The notes under the pieces are model-generated. The model ran no database searches. It was not told where the DNA came from and saw nothing but the letters and a program-made list of their open reading frames with translations. Made by a program: the position numbers and the translations under genes. A stretch of DNA of 58,770 nucleotides. Origin: Chitinophagales bacterium. GTDB lineage: Bacteria > Bacteroidota > Bacteroidia > Chitinophagales > Saprospiraceae. The stretch is taken from positions 1 to 58,770 of the forward strand of contig JAAFIM010000005.1 of NCBI GenBank assembly GCA_013297745.1. The letters are read 5' to 3'. Positions 1 to 7,941 of the stretch are shown piece after piece; the first letter of the stretch is position 1; each line of letters starts with the position of its first letter.

Positions 1-835
1 CGTTGGTTGCCACCACAAAAGCCCCGCGCTGTCCTCCCGTTTGGTTGTACAAACGACGCATAGCCAAAGGGTAAGCATAGGCAGCCAATGCATCGGCTTC
101 ATTCCCTCCGCCATTGACCAGCATCAATTTTACCCGCCAATTGACCCCTGCTACCCCCAACAAGTTGTCGCCGCGCGCGCCTACTATCCCCGCTACTGAA
201 GTACCGTGACTACCGCCTGATATATCATCGTTGTTGTCGTAAGCGTTCCAGCCCGCATAGTCGTCAATAAAGCCGTTGTTGTCGTCATCTATATTATTGT
301 TGGGAATTTCTCGCCAATTGCGCCAGATATTTGCGCCAAAATCTTGGTGGGTAAGGTCTAAACCGTCGTCAATAATACAGACTACAATAGTATCTCCCAA
401 AGCGGTAACGCCTCCTGTGGTTATTGCCCAAGCCGAATCTGCGTCTATATCCGCGTCCGCTACGCCCCCGTTGCTGCCGTTGTTGATGTATTGCCATTGT
501 TGGGCAAATTGGCTGTCGTTGGGAACCACCCGCTTGCTAATAATGTGGTTGTTTTGGGCTATGGCAACCTCTTTTTGTTGGCGCAAATAGTACAAAACCG
601 CATCTTGGCTGCTACTTTGGGGTTCAAAGCCCAATAACCAAATGTTCATATTGGCTATGACGGGGCGCAAAAGGGTCAAACGGGTCGGCGAAAGGCTTTT
701 CCATTTGGATAAAGCATTATGCGGGTTGACTTGGGGGCTAAACTTGACCAATACTTGCCCTTGTTCATAACTTTGGGCGTTAATTTTGGCCAAAAAAAAG
801 CTGCATAAGCAGCAAAGTAGCAAGTGTTTGAACAT
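1..835 (-). CDS. Subtilisin-family (S8) serine protease, secreted, 3' end outside the window
   Basis: This is a secreted serine endopeptidase of the subtilase family. It reads open from ATG at 835 down to the window edge (278 codons seen). A signal peptide covers about residues 1-20 (MFKHLLLCCLC, ending INAQ). A propeptide-like stretch (GQVLVKFSP) follows. The catalytic domain begins near residue 145, with the Asp motif VVCIIDDGLDLTH (D156) and the His motif SHGTSVAGI (H210). The catalytic Ser and any C-terminal sorting domain lie beyond the edge. An Asp/Asn-rich loop (NNIDDDNNGFIDD, residues 180-192) may bind Ca2+. It lies 35 bp downstream of the LRR gene on the same strand, so they may be co-transcribed. 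Family assignment is firm; substrate is unknown. Confidence 0.9.
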   Translation of the reverse strand, partial: MFKHLLLCCLCSFFLAKINAQSYEQGQVLVKFSPQVNPHNALSKWKSLSPTRLTLLRPVIANMNIWLLGFEPQSSSQDAVLYYLRQQKEVAIAQNNHIISKRVVPNDSQFAQQWQYINNGSNGGVADADIDADSAWAITTGGVTALGDTIVVCIIDDGLDLTHQDFGANIWRNWREIPNNNIDDDNNGFIDDYAGWNAYDNNDDISGGSHGTSVAGIVGARGDNLLGVAGVNWRVKLMLVNGGGNEADALAAYAYPLAMRRLYNQTGGQRGAFVVATN

Positions 836-870
836 ATTGATATATTTTAAACAGATAAAAAAGGCGGGTA

Positions 871-1890
871 TCAACAATAAATATAAACTTGGGTATTGGG
901 TAATTGGGTTTTCACCCAGTTGGCGATGCGTTGGTTTTGTTGTTGTTGCTGGTTGCCAAAATGCATAAAGCCAAAACCGTAAAGAGATAGCTCTTCCAAA
1001 AATATCCACTCTTTGACGGGTAGATTTTCCAAGCAGCTAAAATCATCATTATAAATAGTCAGCCGCTTTAAATGCAGGAAATGGGATAGCTGGGCTAATA
1101 GTTTATCCAAATGGGGCAAAAAACTTAACTCCATAAACTCCAAACGGGGCAACATCAATAATTCGCGCGGAAATCGGCTTATGGGGCAGTATTCTAAATA
1201 TAAGTTTTCTAAACTCCGCAGTTGTTCTACCTGTTTTGGTATGTGGTAGAAATTTTGCCCCTTGAGTTCTAACGTTTCTAATTGCTCGCAATCAAAAATA
1301 ACGGCTGGTATTTGTTGCTCAATCAATAGATTAGACCCCCCAAAAGCTAAACATTTCAAAGCGGGTAGTCGGGCTATTTCCTCACATAACTCCATTTTTT
1401 GGGTAGAAGTAATCGCTAATTTTACCAAGTTTTGGGCTTTAATAATATCTTTGCTTATCTGTTGAAAACTATTATTGTATAAAATCAAATGTTCCAACTC
1501 TGGCAATTCGTATACAAAAGCGGCTATATTTTGGAGCTTGCCATTGCGCAAATCTAAGTGTTTTAAACGCTTCCAATGCTTGATAACGTTGGGTATTTGT
1601 TCCCACTGATGTTGTACTAAGCTAAATTTTTCCAATACGGGCGCAAAAACAGCCCAATTATGGGACAACTCTTCATTTTTATAAAACAAATTTGGTATTT
1701 CATCCGCTTCTAAACGGGGCAATAATTCTGCTGCGGTGATATTGGATTGGGTTAATAGATTAAATTCTACTGTACAACTCTCCAGCTGGGCAAAAATGTT
1801 TAAATCTAAACCTTGAGAAATAGATAATTGTTTAGCTAATTCATAATTGTTGGCATCTCCGCTAAAAATAAGCTGTTGGATTGGGGACAT
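871..1890 (-). CDS. Leucine-rich-repeat protein, cytoplasmic
   Basis: The 339-residue protein has no signal peptide or membrane segment, so it is probably cytosolic. The first ~95 residues are not recognisable. From about residue 100 on, LRR-like units appear, such as LKHLDLRNGKLQNIAAF and LEHLILYNNSFQQI, including IPKQVEQLRSLENLYLEYC-type units. LRR proteins usually bind other proteins; no partner is evident. It resembles the LRR protein at 45719-46435 in style, but its N-terminus differs. A tandem 24-bp repeat array starts 6 bp upstream of the ATG, so the array would lie in the 5' leader or promoter zone. The specific function is unknown. Confidence 0.75.
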   Translation of the reverse strand: MSPIQQLIFSGDANNYELAKQLSISQGLDLNIFAQLESCTVEFNLLTQSNITAAELLPRLEADEIPNLFYKNEELSHNWAVFAPVLEKFSLVQHQWEQIPNVIKHWKRLKHLDLRNGKLQNIAAFVYELPELEHLILYNNSFQQISKDIIKAQNLVKLAITSTQKMELCEEIARLPALKCLAFGGSNLLIEQQIPAVIFDCEQLETLELKGQNFYHIPKQVEQLRSLENLYLEYCPISRFPRELLMLPRLEFMELSFLPHLDKLLAQLSHFLHLKRLTIYNDDFSCLENLPVKEWIFLEELSLYGFGFMHFGNQQQQQNQRIANWVKTQLPNTQVYIYC

Positions 1891-1896
1891 AAGAAA

Positions 1897-2040
1897 AGAT
1901 ATTAGGAGGCGAGGACGTTAAGATATTAGGATGCGAGGACGTTAAGATATTAGGATGCGAGGACGTGAGGATATTAGGATGCGAGGACGTTAAGATATTA
2001 GGATGTGAGGACGTTAAGATATTAGGATTTTGGGAGGTTA
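1897..2040. repeat. 24-bp tandem repeat, six copies
   Basis: Six head-to-tail 24-bp units start at 1897, 1921, 1945, 1969, 1993 and 2017. The consensus begins agatattaggatg and ends gaggacgtta. The second to fifth copies differ by one to three bases and the last is degenerate. The array sits immediately upstream of the LRR gene start at 1890. Related words (ttaagatattaggat and its complement) recur in the array at 7942-8090, so this is a dispersed family. Confidence 0.9.
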
Positions 2041-2134
2041 TTTAATAATTATCTCAACATTCAAATTGGAAGCTGTTTAGTAAGCAATTTTTTACATTTT
2101 CAATTAAGGAAAACAACAGTTTACGTCTTTTAAG

Positions 2135-2244
2135 CAACAGACTAAAGTCTGTTGTAATCGTTTTTTGTTCTTCAACGGGTTAAAACCCGTTGGTATTGAT
2201 TGATAAAACTATAAAACGCGCGGGACTTTAGTCCCAAAAGCGCG
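2135..2244. repeat. Cluster of three intergenic palindromes
   Basis: Three near-perfect palindromes lie here: 2135-2154 (caacagactaaagtctgttg), 2173-2192 (caacgggttaaaacccgttg) and 2217-2244, with core gggactttagtccc between cgcg arms. They share the plan of a G-rich arm, a TTTA/TAAA centre and a C-rich arm with similar palindromes near 10.7, 34.7 and 36.5 kb. No long T-tract follows, so they do not look like ordinary terminators. The remaining stretch 2041-2134 shows nothing recognisable. Confidence 0.75.
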
Positions 2245-2263
2245 AAAAAATCCTAAACCTCAA

Positions 2264-2331
2264 TTGTGCTGGGACTTTCGCTTACGCGCAGCTTGATGCA
2301 GCTTTGCTGCCTCTTCGGTTTTTCCCGCACA
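2264..2331. repeat. Palindrome interrupted by a 42-bp repeated insert
   Basis: The outer arms ttgtgctggga (2264-2274) and tcccgcacaa (2322-2331) are complementary except for one bulged base. Between them sits a 42-bp sequence at 2278-2319 beginning tcgcttacgcgcagcttgat. It contains its own small hairpin, gcagc-ttt-gctgc. The same 42 bp recurs at 36619-36660 with one mismatch, again inside a palindrome. Confidence 0.85.
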
Positions 2332-2380
2332 ACACAGAGAAATTAAAAGATAAAAAAAATCATACTAAACAACTTCTTGA

Positions 2381-3406
2381 TTAAAACAAAACATTCCCTT
2401 TTTGTGGTGGGATTAAATTCAGATGCTCATAAGCGCGCAAGGTAACCTCGCGCCCGCGTGGGCTGCGTTTAAGATAACCCTGTTGGATAAGATAAGGCTC
2501 GTGAACATCCTCAATAGTTCCCGCATCTTCGCCTACAGCTGTGGCTATAGTATTCAACCCGACTGGGCCTCCGTTAAAGTTTAAAATGATGGTTTTCAAT
2601 ATCTTATGGTCCATTTCGTCCAAGCCAGCGTTATCTATCTGTAGCGCGTCCAAGCCATATTGAGCAATTTTGGAATCTATAGTTCCGTTGCCTTTTATCT
2701 GCGCAAAATCCCTAATCCGTCTCAATAAAGCGTTGGCTATACGCGGCGTTCCCCGACTACGGCGGGCGATTTCAGTGGCTCCATCTTCAGTAATGGGTAC
2801 GCGCAAAATAGCTGCTGAACGTTTTAAGATATTGATAAGCGTGGCTACATCGTAATAATCCAATAAGCAATTGATACCAAAACGCGCCCGCATCGGTGCA
2901 GTCAGCAATCCCATACGAGTGGTTGCGCCCACCAAAGTGAAGGGGTTTAGTTTGATTTGAACGGTGCGGGCGTTGGGGCCTGAGTCTATCATAATATCAA
3001 TCCGATAATCTTCCATAGCGGAGTACAGATATTCTTCCACTACAGTGTTGAGGCGGTGAATTTCATCTATAAATAAGACATCGCCTTTTTGTAAATTGGT
3101 GAGTACGCCAGCTAAATCGCCAGGTTTTTCCAACACAGGGCCTGAAGTCATTTTGATTTCAGCCTCCAATTCGTTGGCAATAATCAACGAAAGGGTAGTT
3201 TTGCCCAATCCTGGGGGACCGTGCAGCAGCACGTGGTCTAAAGCTTCCTCGCGCATTTTGGCAGCTCCGATAAAAACCTGTAAGTTTTCTACCAGTTTCA
3301 TCTGTCCGCTAAAATCGTCCAATAAACTCGGGCGCAGGGCTTTTTCTATGGCTTTTTCTTCTGGGCTTTGATGGCGGCCTGAAGCGTCTAAATGTGTATT
3401 TTTCAT
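2381..3406 (-). CDS. ruvB: Holliday junction branch-migration ATPase RuvB
   Basis: RuvB is the hexameric AAA+ motor that, with RuvA, drives branch migration of Holliday junctions for RuvC cleavage. Walker A is [10 protein letters not shown], Walker B is [10 protein letters not shown], sensor I is the VGATTRMG region, and the C-terminal winged helix ends in RSPRGREVT. The length of 341 residues is normal. The chosen start is [10 protein letters not shown] at 3406. A TTG five codons earlier lies inside the TACCTTTGC promoter box and is unlikely. The box ends only 3 nt before the ATG, so the mRNA is probably leaderless. ruvA and ruvC are not adjacent. Confidence 0.97.
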   Translation of the reverse strand: MKNTHLDASGRHQSPEEKAIEKALRPSLLDDFSGQMKLVENLQVFIGAAKMREEALDHVLLHGPPGLGKTTLSLIIANELEAEIKMTSGPVLEKPGDLAGVLTNLQKGDVLFIDEIHRLNTVVEEYLYSAMEDYRIDIMIDSGPNARTVQIKLNPFTLVGATTRMGLLTAPMRARFGINCLLDYYDVATLINILKRSAAILRVPITEDGATEIARRSRGTPRIANALLRRIRDFAQIKGNGTIDSKIAQYGLDALQIDNAGLDEMDHKILKTIILNFNGGPVGLNTIATAVGEDAGTIEDVHEPYLIQQGYLKRSPRGREVTLRAYEHLNLIPPQKGNVLF

Positions 3407-3409
3407 CGT

Positions 3410-3418
3410 GCAAAGGTA
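3410..3418 (-). promoter_or_regulatory. Bacteroidota-type -7 box for ruvB
   Basis: TACCTTTGC on the minus strand matches the TAnnTTTG -7 consensus of Bacteroidota. It lies 3 nt before the ruvB ATG, so transcription would begin at or next to the start codon. No clear TTTG -33 box is seen at the usual distance. Confidence 0.5.
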
Positions 3419-3501
3419 CAATTTTTATCCGTGTTAATAAATAAAAGGTTTTTTTATCCTAAAAAAAATCCCCAAAAAATAAATGTGATACAAAAAAAGG
3501 C

Positions 3502-3510
3502 TAATTTTGC
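3502..3510 (+). promoter_or_regulatory. -7 box for rnc
   Basis: TAATTTTGC matches TAnnTTTG and precedes the rnc GTG start by about 60 nt. The -33 box is not evident. Confidence 0.45.
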
Positions 3511-3570
3511 GCTTTTTATACTTTACTATCTGCTAAAATTTTAGCTCCCAAATAAACTGTATCTTTAACC

Positions 3571-4308
3571 GTGTTTAGAAAAATTTACAACTACTATTTT
3601 TCCCCGCAGAAAGTCTTTGTCAAATCTTTATCCGATATGTTGGGATTTATACCCCGCTTTCTGCCCTTTTACGAACAAGCCTTTACCCACAGAGGACAGG
3701 AGGAAAATTTGCCCGCGGGGGAAAAATACCCGTTAAATAACGAGCGTTTGGAGTTTTTGGGCGATGCAATTTTGGATGCGGCTACAGCTGAGTTTTTATT
3801 CAAAAAGTATCCTACTCAAGACGAAGGTTTTTTGACCCAGATGCGTTCTAAAATTGTGAATAGAAAAACCCTCAACGGTATCGCCCAAAAGATGAATTTG
3901 GACGTGTTTTTGCGCGCGCGTAGTCGCCAACCCAATAATATCAGCTTGATGATGTTGGGCAATACTTTGGAGGCTTTGGTGGGGGCTGTATATTTGGACT
4001 CTAATTACGCAAAAACCAAACAATTTGTTTATAAATTATTAAAACAATACGTGGATATTCACGAGTTGGAGAATTTAAACGATAATTACAAAAGTTTGCT
4101 CTTGGAGTATTGCCAAAAACATCATAAAAAATTACATTACGAACTACTCAACCAAACCCGCGCCGATGGTAAGCGCGAAAAGTTTGAAATTGGGGTAAAA
4201 ATTGACGATGTCCTAATCGCTTATTCCCACGCTTTTAGCAAAAAAACAGCAGAACAACAGGCGGCACATTTGGCATTGGAAAAATTAAATCTATTGGGGG
4301 AGGAGTAG
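3571..4308 (+). CDS. rnc: Ribonuclease III
   Basis: RNase III is the double-strand-specific endoribonuclease that processes rRNA precursors and structured mRNAs. The signature NNERLEFLGDAILD (residues 57-69) carries the acidic catalytic residues. The second acidic site is in NTLEALVGAVYLD. A C-terminal dsRNA-binding domain occupies about residues 160-242 (DYKSLLLEY... region with KTAEQQAAHLALEKL). It has 245 residues, slightly longer than the E. coli enzyme because of an N-terminal extension typical of Bacteroidota. The start is GTG at 3571, about 60 nt after a TAATTTTGC box. The gene is divergent from ruvB, with 164 bp between the starts. Confidence 0.95.
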   Translation: MFRKIYNYYFSPQKVFVKSLSDMLGFIPRFLPFYEQAFTHRGQEENLPAGEKYPLNNERLEFLGDAILDAATAEFLFKKYPTQDEGFLTQMRSKIVNRKTLNGIAQKMNLDVFLRARSRQPNNISLMMLGNTLEALVGAVYLDSNYAKTKQFVYKLLKQYVDIHELENLNDNYKSLLLEYCQKHHKKLHYELLNQTRADGKREKFEIGVKIDDVLIAYSHAFSKKTAEQQAAHLALEKLNLLGEE

Positions 4309-4310
4309 GG

Positions 4311-4562
4311 CTTTTGTAGTAAGGTAGCAAGATTTTTTGTAGCAAGTATTACGATTTTTTTGTAGGAAGGTAGCAAGATTTTTTGTAGTAAGTATTACGA
4401 TTTTTTTGTAGGAAGGTAGCAAGATTTTTTGTAGTAAGTATTACGATTTTTTTGTAGGAAGGTAGCAAAATTTTTTGTCGTGGGGGACATTATATCATCT
4501 TGTATCTAAAAATCTTACTACTTTACTACCTTACTACTTTACTACCTTACTACTTTACTACC
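4311..4562. repeat. 46-bp tandem array plus complementary TTACTAC array
   Basis: A 46-bp unit (key words aaggtagcaagattttttg and agtattacgattttttt) repeats at 4321, 4367, 4413 and 4459. After about 30 bp, 4511-4562 is a run of ttactac/tttactac words, whose reverse complement (gtagtaaggtagtaaag) matches the gtagtaaggtagcaag words on the left. The two halves could fold into a long imperfect hairpin. The array fills the 275-bp gap between rnc and the thioredoxin gene and ends about 20 bp before that gene's ATG. Confidence 0.85.
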
Positions 4563-4583
4563 TCTCCAAAATAACACAACAAT

Positions 4584-5099
4584 ATGAAACAGTTTTTAAT
4601 CATTGGGCTTTTATTCGGGTTGGCATTTTGGGCTTTTCGTTGCTATAGAACCCCTAATTTTGGAAATGGCACTCAAGCGGCGGACTTTGTGGGTTATACA
4701 GTTGCGGGCGATTCGCTGCGTTTGTCTGATTTTAAGGGACAGATTGTATTATTGGACTTTTGGGGGAGTTGGTGCGCGCCCTGTCGGCAAAAAAATCGCG
4801 ATTTGGTAACTTTATACAATCAATACCACAGCCGCAAGTTCAAAACAGCCAAAGGGTTTGAGATTATCAGCGTGGGGATAGAAACGAATAAAAACGCTTG
4901 GCAGGGCGCAATAGCCAAAGACGGTTTGATTTGGCCGCACCACGTTTCAGACCTCAAGCGATTTGATGACCACGTAGCGAAATTATATAATGTGAAAGAA
5001 ATCCCAAATATCTACCTAATAGACGAAAATGGGCAGGTAATTGGTAGAAATATGACCCTTTTGCAGACACAAGAGGCGTTGGATAGGCGGGTGGAGTAG
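4584..5099 (+). CDS. TlpA-like thioredoxin-fold thiol-disulfide oxidoreductase
   Basis: This is a membrane-anchored, periplasm-facing thioredoxin-fold protein of the TlpA/ResA type. An N-terminal hydrophobic segment (residues 1-19) acts as signal anchor. The redox motif WCAPC follows DFWGS, with active cysteines C64 and C67. The cis-Pro loop is EIPNIYLID. Such proteins reduce disulfides in cytochrome c maturation or general envelope redox control; which applies here is not visible. At 171 residues it is standard for the family. It stands alone between repeat arrays, with DUF559 40 bp downstream. Confidence 0.88.
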   Translation: MKQFLIIGLLFGLAFWAFRCYRTPNFGNGTQAADFVGYTVAGDSLRLSDFKGQIVLLDFWGSWCAPCRQKNRDLVTLYNQYHSRKFKTAKGFEIISVGIETNKNAWQGAIAKDGLIWPHHVSDLKRFDDHVAKLYNVKEIPNIYLIDENGQVIGRNMTLLQTQEALDRRVE

Positions 5100-5139
5100 G
5101 CGTTTTTGTACAAAAACAATAAAAAATATCGCTTAGTTT

Positions 5140-5505
5140 ATGGATGATTTTGTTAGAAACTTGCGCAAAAATCCAACCCCAGCAGAGGCTGTATTATGGT
5201 CTTTTTTGAGAAGAAAACAAATTGGGGGCAAAAGAATACAAAGACAGTTTAGAATTTGCTACCAACAGAATAATAACGGGTTTCAATCTAATTTTATAGC
5301 CGATTTTTGCTGTTGCGCGGTAAAATTAGTGATAGAAATTGACGGCAAAATCCACGAACAACAAACTGAATACGATGCGCAAAGAACCGCTATTCTAAAC
5401 GAGTTGGGTTATAGTGTGATTAGGTTTAAAAATGAGGAAGTTTTTGAAAATATAGAGAAGGTGCTGAAAAGTATTAGCGATGCTATTTCGTCGCGCTTGG
5501 TGTAG
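5140..5505 (+). CDS. DUF559 family, Vsr/endonuclease-like fold
   Basis: This small basic protein of 121 residues has the usual DUF559 layout. The N-terminal NPTPAEAVLWSFLRRKQIGG is followed by RQFRI, then FIADFCCCAVKLVIEIDG with the conserved acidic residues, and an RFKNEEVFEN tail. DUF559 has a restriction-endonuclease-like fold related to Vsr, but its biological role is not established. The insertion YQQNNNGFQSN, where most members have a short turn, is unusual. The stop codon overlaps the first unit of the next repeat array, so gene and array are physically fused. Confidence 0.85.
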   Translation: MDDFVRNLRKNPTPAEAVLWSFLRRKQIGGKRIQRQFRICYQQNNNGFQSNFIADFCCCAVKLVIEIDGKIHEQQTEYDAQRTAILNELGYSVIRFKNEEVFENIEKVLKSISDAISSRLV

Positions 5506-5868
5506 CTGGTTGCAGTGTGGTTTAATCCTCCCATTTTGTAGTATAGCCGATTGCAGTGTGGTTTAACCCTCCTATTTTGTAGTGTAGCTGATTGCAGTGT
5601 GGGTTTAATCCTCCCATTTTGTAGTATAGCCGATTGCAGTGTGGGTTTAACCCTCCCCAGCCTTCCCTCAAAGAGGGAGGGGGACTTGTGTAAAATTTTT
5701 GGAATAAACTTTTGTAATGAAAGTATAAAAATAAAACCAAACGTGGATATAAATAAAACCCACGAAAACACAAGTCTCCCTCCCTTTAAAAAAGGGAGGG
5801 CTGGGGAGGGTTAAACCACACTGCAACCAGCTACACTACAAAATGGAAGGGTTAAACCCACAATCCAA
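5504..5868. repeat. 41-bp direct repeats facing an inverted copy
   Basis: On the left, units built on ttgcagtgtggtttaa and cctcccattttgtagt start near 5510, 5551, 5592 and 5634 (periods 41, 41, 42). They run into ccctccccagcc and agggaggggg. On the right, 5765-5865 carries the reverse complement of the same modules in mirrored order. The whole 365-bp stretch is thus one large imperfect inverted repeat around an AT-rich centre at about 5700-5765. It fills the gap between the DUF559 gene and the PLD/WG gene. Confidence 0.88.
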
Positions 5869-5894
5869 ATCAAAACAATAAACAAAAATATAAT

Positions 5895-7145
5895 ATGGTT
5901 TATTTCGGCGCGCAAATCAAACCCGCTATACTTTCCACTTTGGAGAAAGCCCAAAGTAGCGTTTTTATAGCTATGTATTGTTTTAATGAAAACGAGGTGT
6001 ATAATAAACTGCTTCAGCTCGCCCAGCGCGGGATTAGTATCAATCTGGTGCTTAGTCGCCAAGAACACAACCGCAATATGGACAGCCTCCAACAAGCGGG
6101 CGCAGCCGTATATTTTGCCGATACGGTCGTACATCATAAGTTTTGCGTGATAGACAAACACACTTCCATAACAGGCTCTGCCAATTGGACAAATGCAGCC
6201 TTTACTAGCAACTCCGAAAATATAGTGTTGATGCCCGATAACAAAGACACAGCAGCTAAATTTTTGGCAGAATACGATGCGATTTGCGAACCGCTAAAAA
6301 TAAGCCTGCACTACAACCAACTTATCCAAAATATAAAACTACAAAGCCAACAGCTTATCCAACAGGTAGAAACCTACACCAACCAACTCATTCATCAACT
6401 CCAACAACTGCCCACCCAGCCTAAAGCTGCTGACTTATCGCCTGCCTTGCTGCAATCTATACAATGGCTGCAAGACTTGCCTAATGCGGATATGGCTGTG
6501 GATACTTGGCAAGCAGAAGATTTAACGCAGAAATTCGAAAATGGTAAATTTGGTTTTGTAGATAAAAGAAATGGCAAAGTCCGTATTCCTTTTGTTTATG
6601 ATGAGTGTGGTTACAGTTTTCGCGAAGGCTTAGCTCGTGTGGCAAAAGGCGATAAATATGGTTTTATAGATAAAACGGGTAAAGAAATTATTCCGCCTAT
6701 TTATGAGTATGCTAATAATTATAGTGAAGGTTTGGTTTGCGTAAGATGTGAGAGCAACGGCGGCTGGGGCTTTATAGATAAAACGGGTAAAGTTCGTGTT
6801 CCTTTTATTCATGATTATGCTTGGCAGTTTTGCGAGGGCTTGGCAAGTGTACGAAAAGTCGATAAATGGGGGTTTATAGATGAAACGGGCAAAGAAATTG
6901 TGCCTTGCATTTATGATGCTGCTGATAGTTTTAGCGGAGGCTTGGCTCGTGTAAAAAAAGGTGATAAATATGGTTTTATAGATAAAACGGGTGAAGAAAT
7001 TATTCCTTTTATTTATGATGATGCGAATAGTTTTGACAAAGGCTTGGCTGCTGTGAAAAAAGGCGGTAAATGGGGTTATGTAGATAAACAAGGTAATTTT
7101 TCTATTGATAATAGTATTAGAATTTTTAGACGTGAAAGAGATTGA
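5895..7145 (+). CDS. Single-HKD phospholipase D-like nuclease fused to WG repeats
   Basis: The 416-residue protein has two parts. Residues 1-135 form one PLD superfamily unit with the HxKx4D motif at H80, K82 and D87, followed by GSANWT (residues 94-99). One-motif members, such as Nuc and mitochondrial cardiolipin hydrolase, work as dimers on nucleic acid or phospholipid. A Gln-rich, probably coiled linker spans about 140-205. Residues 210-405 hold seven or eight WG/KWG repeats (GFIDKTGKEIIP, KWGYVDKQGN) expected to fold as a beta-solenoid or propeller. No signal peptide is visible, so it is probably cytosolic. The pairing suggests a nuclease guided by a binding domain; target is unknown. Confidence 0.85.
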   Translation: MVYFGAQIKPAILSTLEKAQSSVFIAMYCFNENEVYNKLLQLAQRGISINLVLSRQEHNRNMDSLQQAGAAVYFADTVVHHKFCVIDKHTSITGSANWTNAAFTSNSENIVLMPDNKDTAAKFLAEYDAICEPLKISLHYNQLIQNIKLQSQQLIQQVETYTNQLIHQLQQLPTQPKAADLSPALLQSIQWLQDLPNADMAVDTWQAEDLTQKFENGKFGFVDKRNGKVRIPFVYDECGYSFREGLARVAKGDKYGFIDKTGKEIIPPIYEYANNYSEGLVCVRCESNGGWGFIDKTGKVRVPFIHDYAWQFCEGLASVRKVDKWGFIDETGKEIVPCIYDAADSFSGGLARVKKGDKYGFIDKTGEEIIPFIYDDANSFDKGLAAVKKGGKWGYVDKQGNFSIDNSIRIFRRERD

Positions 7146-7277
7146 TTAATTATTTATCCCCAATAATCTAACTCCCTGCCATTTTGTCAGTTTTTTTCTA
7201 TTTGGCACGCTTTTAAGGTAGCCAAAGCTACTGCAATTTTGACATTTTATAAAATAACAGTTTAAAAAATAAAAACA

Positions 7278-7940
7278 ATGGAAAACAATCCAAACTTAGA
7301 CGATAAAAACACAGAGCTGCCAGTTGATAATAATTTGCAAAATGATGAAAATCAGCAAGTTGAAACGGCTAATCAGGAAGAAAATACAGCCGATAGCAGC
7401 GATGCAGACAGCAACGAAAGCGCAGAACAAAAACAAAAGCGCAAAAGAGGCGGACGTGGTGGCGATAATAAAAATCAAAAAGTTACGGAATTGGAAACAA
7501 ACGTGGAAAAATTGACAGCCGAATTGGCTGAAATGAAAGATAAATATCTGCGTTTGTACGCGGAGTTTGACAATTACCGCCGCCGCAGCAGCCGCGAGTT
7601 GTTGGATATGCAAAAAGTAGCCAGCCAAACGCTAATCAAACAACTTTTGCCCGCATTGGACGACTTTGACCGCGCAGCCAAAGCAGCAGAAGCCAGCAAC
7701 GAGCCGATTTCTGAAGGACTAAGTTTGGTTTTTAGCAAATTGACCCGCACATTGGAGCAGCAAGGATTGAAAGCTATGGAAAGCAACGGCGCGACTTTTG
7801 ACCCAGATTTGCACGAAGCAATCACCAAAATTCCCGTTCCTACTGACGACCTAAAAGGGAAAGTGGTGGATACTGTAGAATGTGGTTATTATCTTCACGA
7901 CAAAATTATCCGTTACGCGAAAGTGGTTATTGGGCAGTAG
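7278..7940 (+). CDS. grpE: GrpE nucleotide-exchange factor
   Basis: GrpE releases ADP from DnaK in the Hsp70 cycle. The 220-residue protein begins with a long acidic, low-complexity tail (residues 1-70), then a basic patch KQKRKRGGRGG. A long coiled coil follows (LETNVEKLTAELAEMKDKYLR), with the conserved EFDNYRRR. The C-terminal beta domain ends in VDTVECGYYLHDKIIRYAKVVI. It lies upstream of dnaJ (8959), with an unrelated SDR gene in between. dnaK is not in the window. Confidence 0.95.
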   Translation: MENNPNLDDKNTELPVDNNLQNDENQQVETANQEENTADSSDADSNESAEQKQKRKRGGRGGDNKNQKVTELETNVEKLTAELAEMKDKYLRLYAEFDNYRRRSSRELLDMQKVASQTLIKQLLPALDDFDRAAKAAEASNEPISEGLSLVFSKLTRTLEQQGLKAMESNGATFDPDLHEAITKIPVPTDDLKGKVVDTVECGYYLHDKIIRYAKVVIGQ

Positions 7941-7941
7941 T

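Noticed and set aside
276-590. Plus-strand open frame of 104 codons
   Set aside because: It lies within the subtilase gene on the minus strand and its product has no recognisable features; it is a shadow frame.
5409-5814. Open frames on both strands across the 5.5-5.8 kb array
   Set aside because: They run through the repeat array itself and encode repeat-driven peptides without family features.
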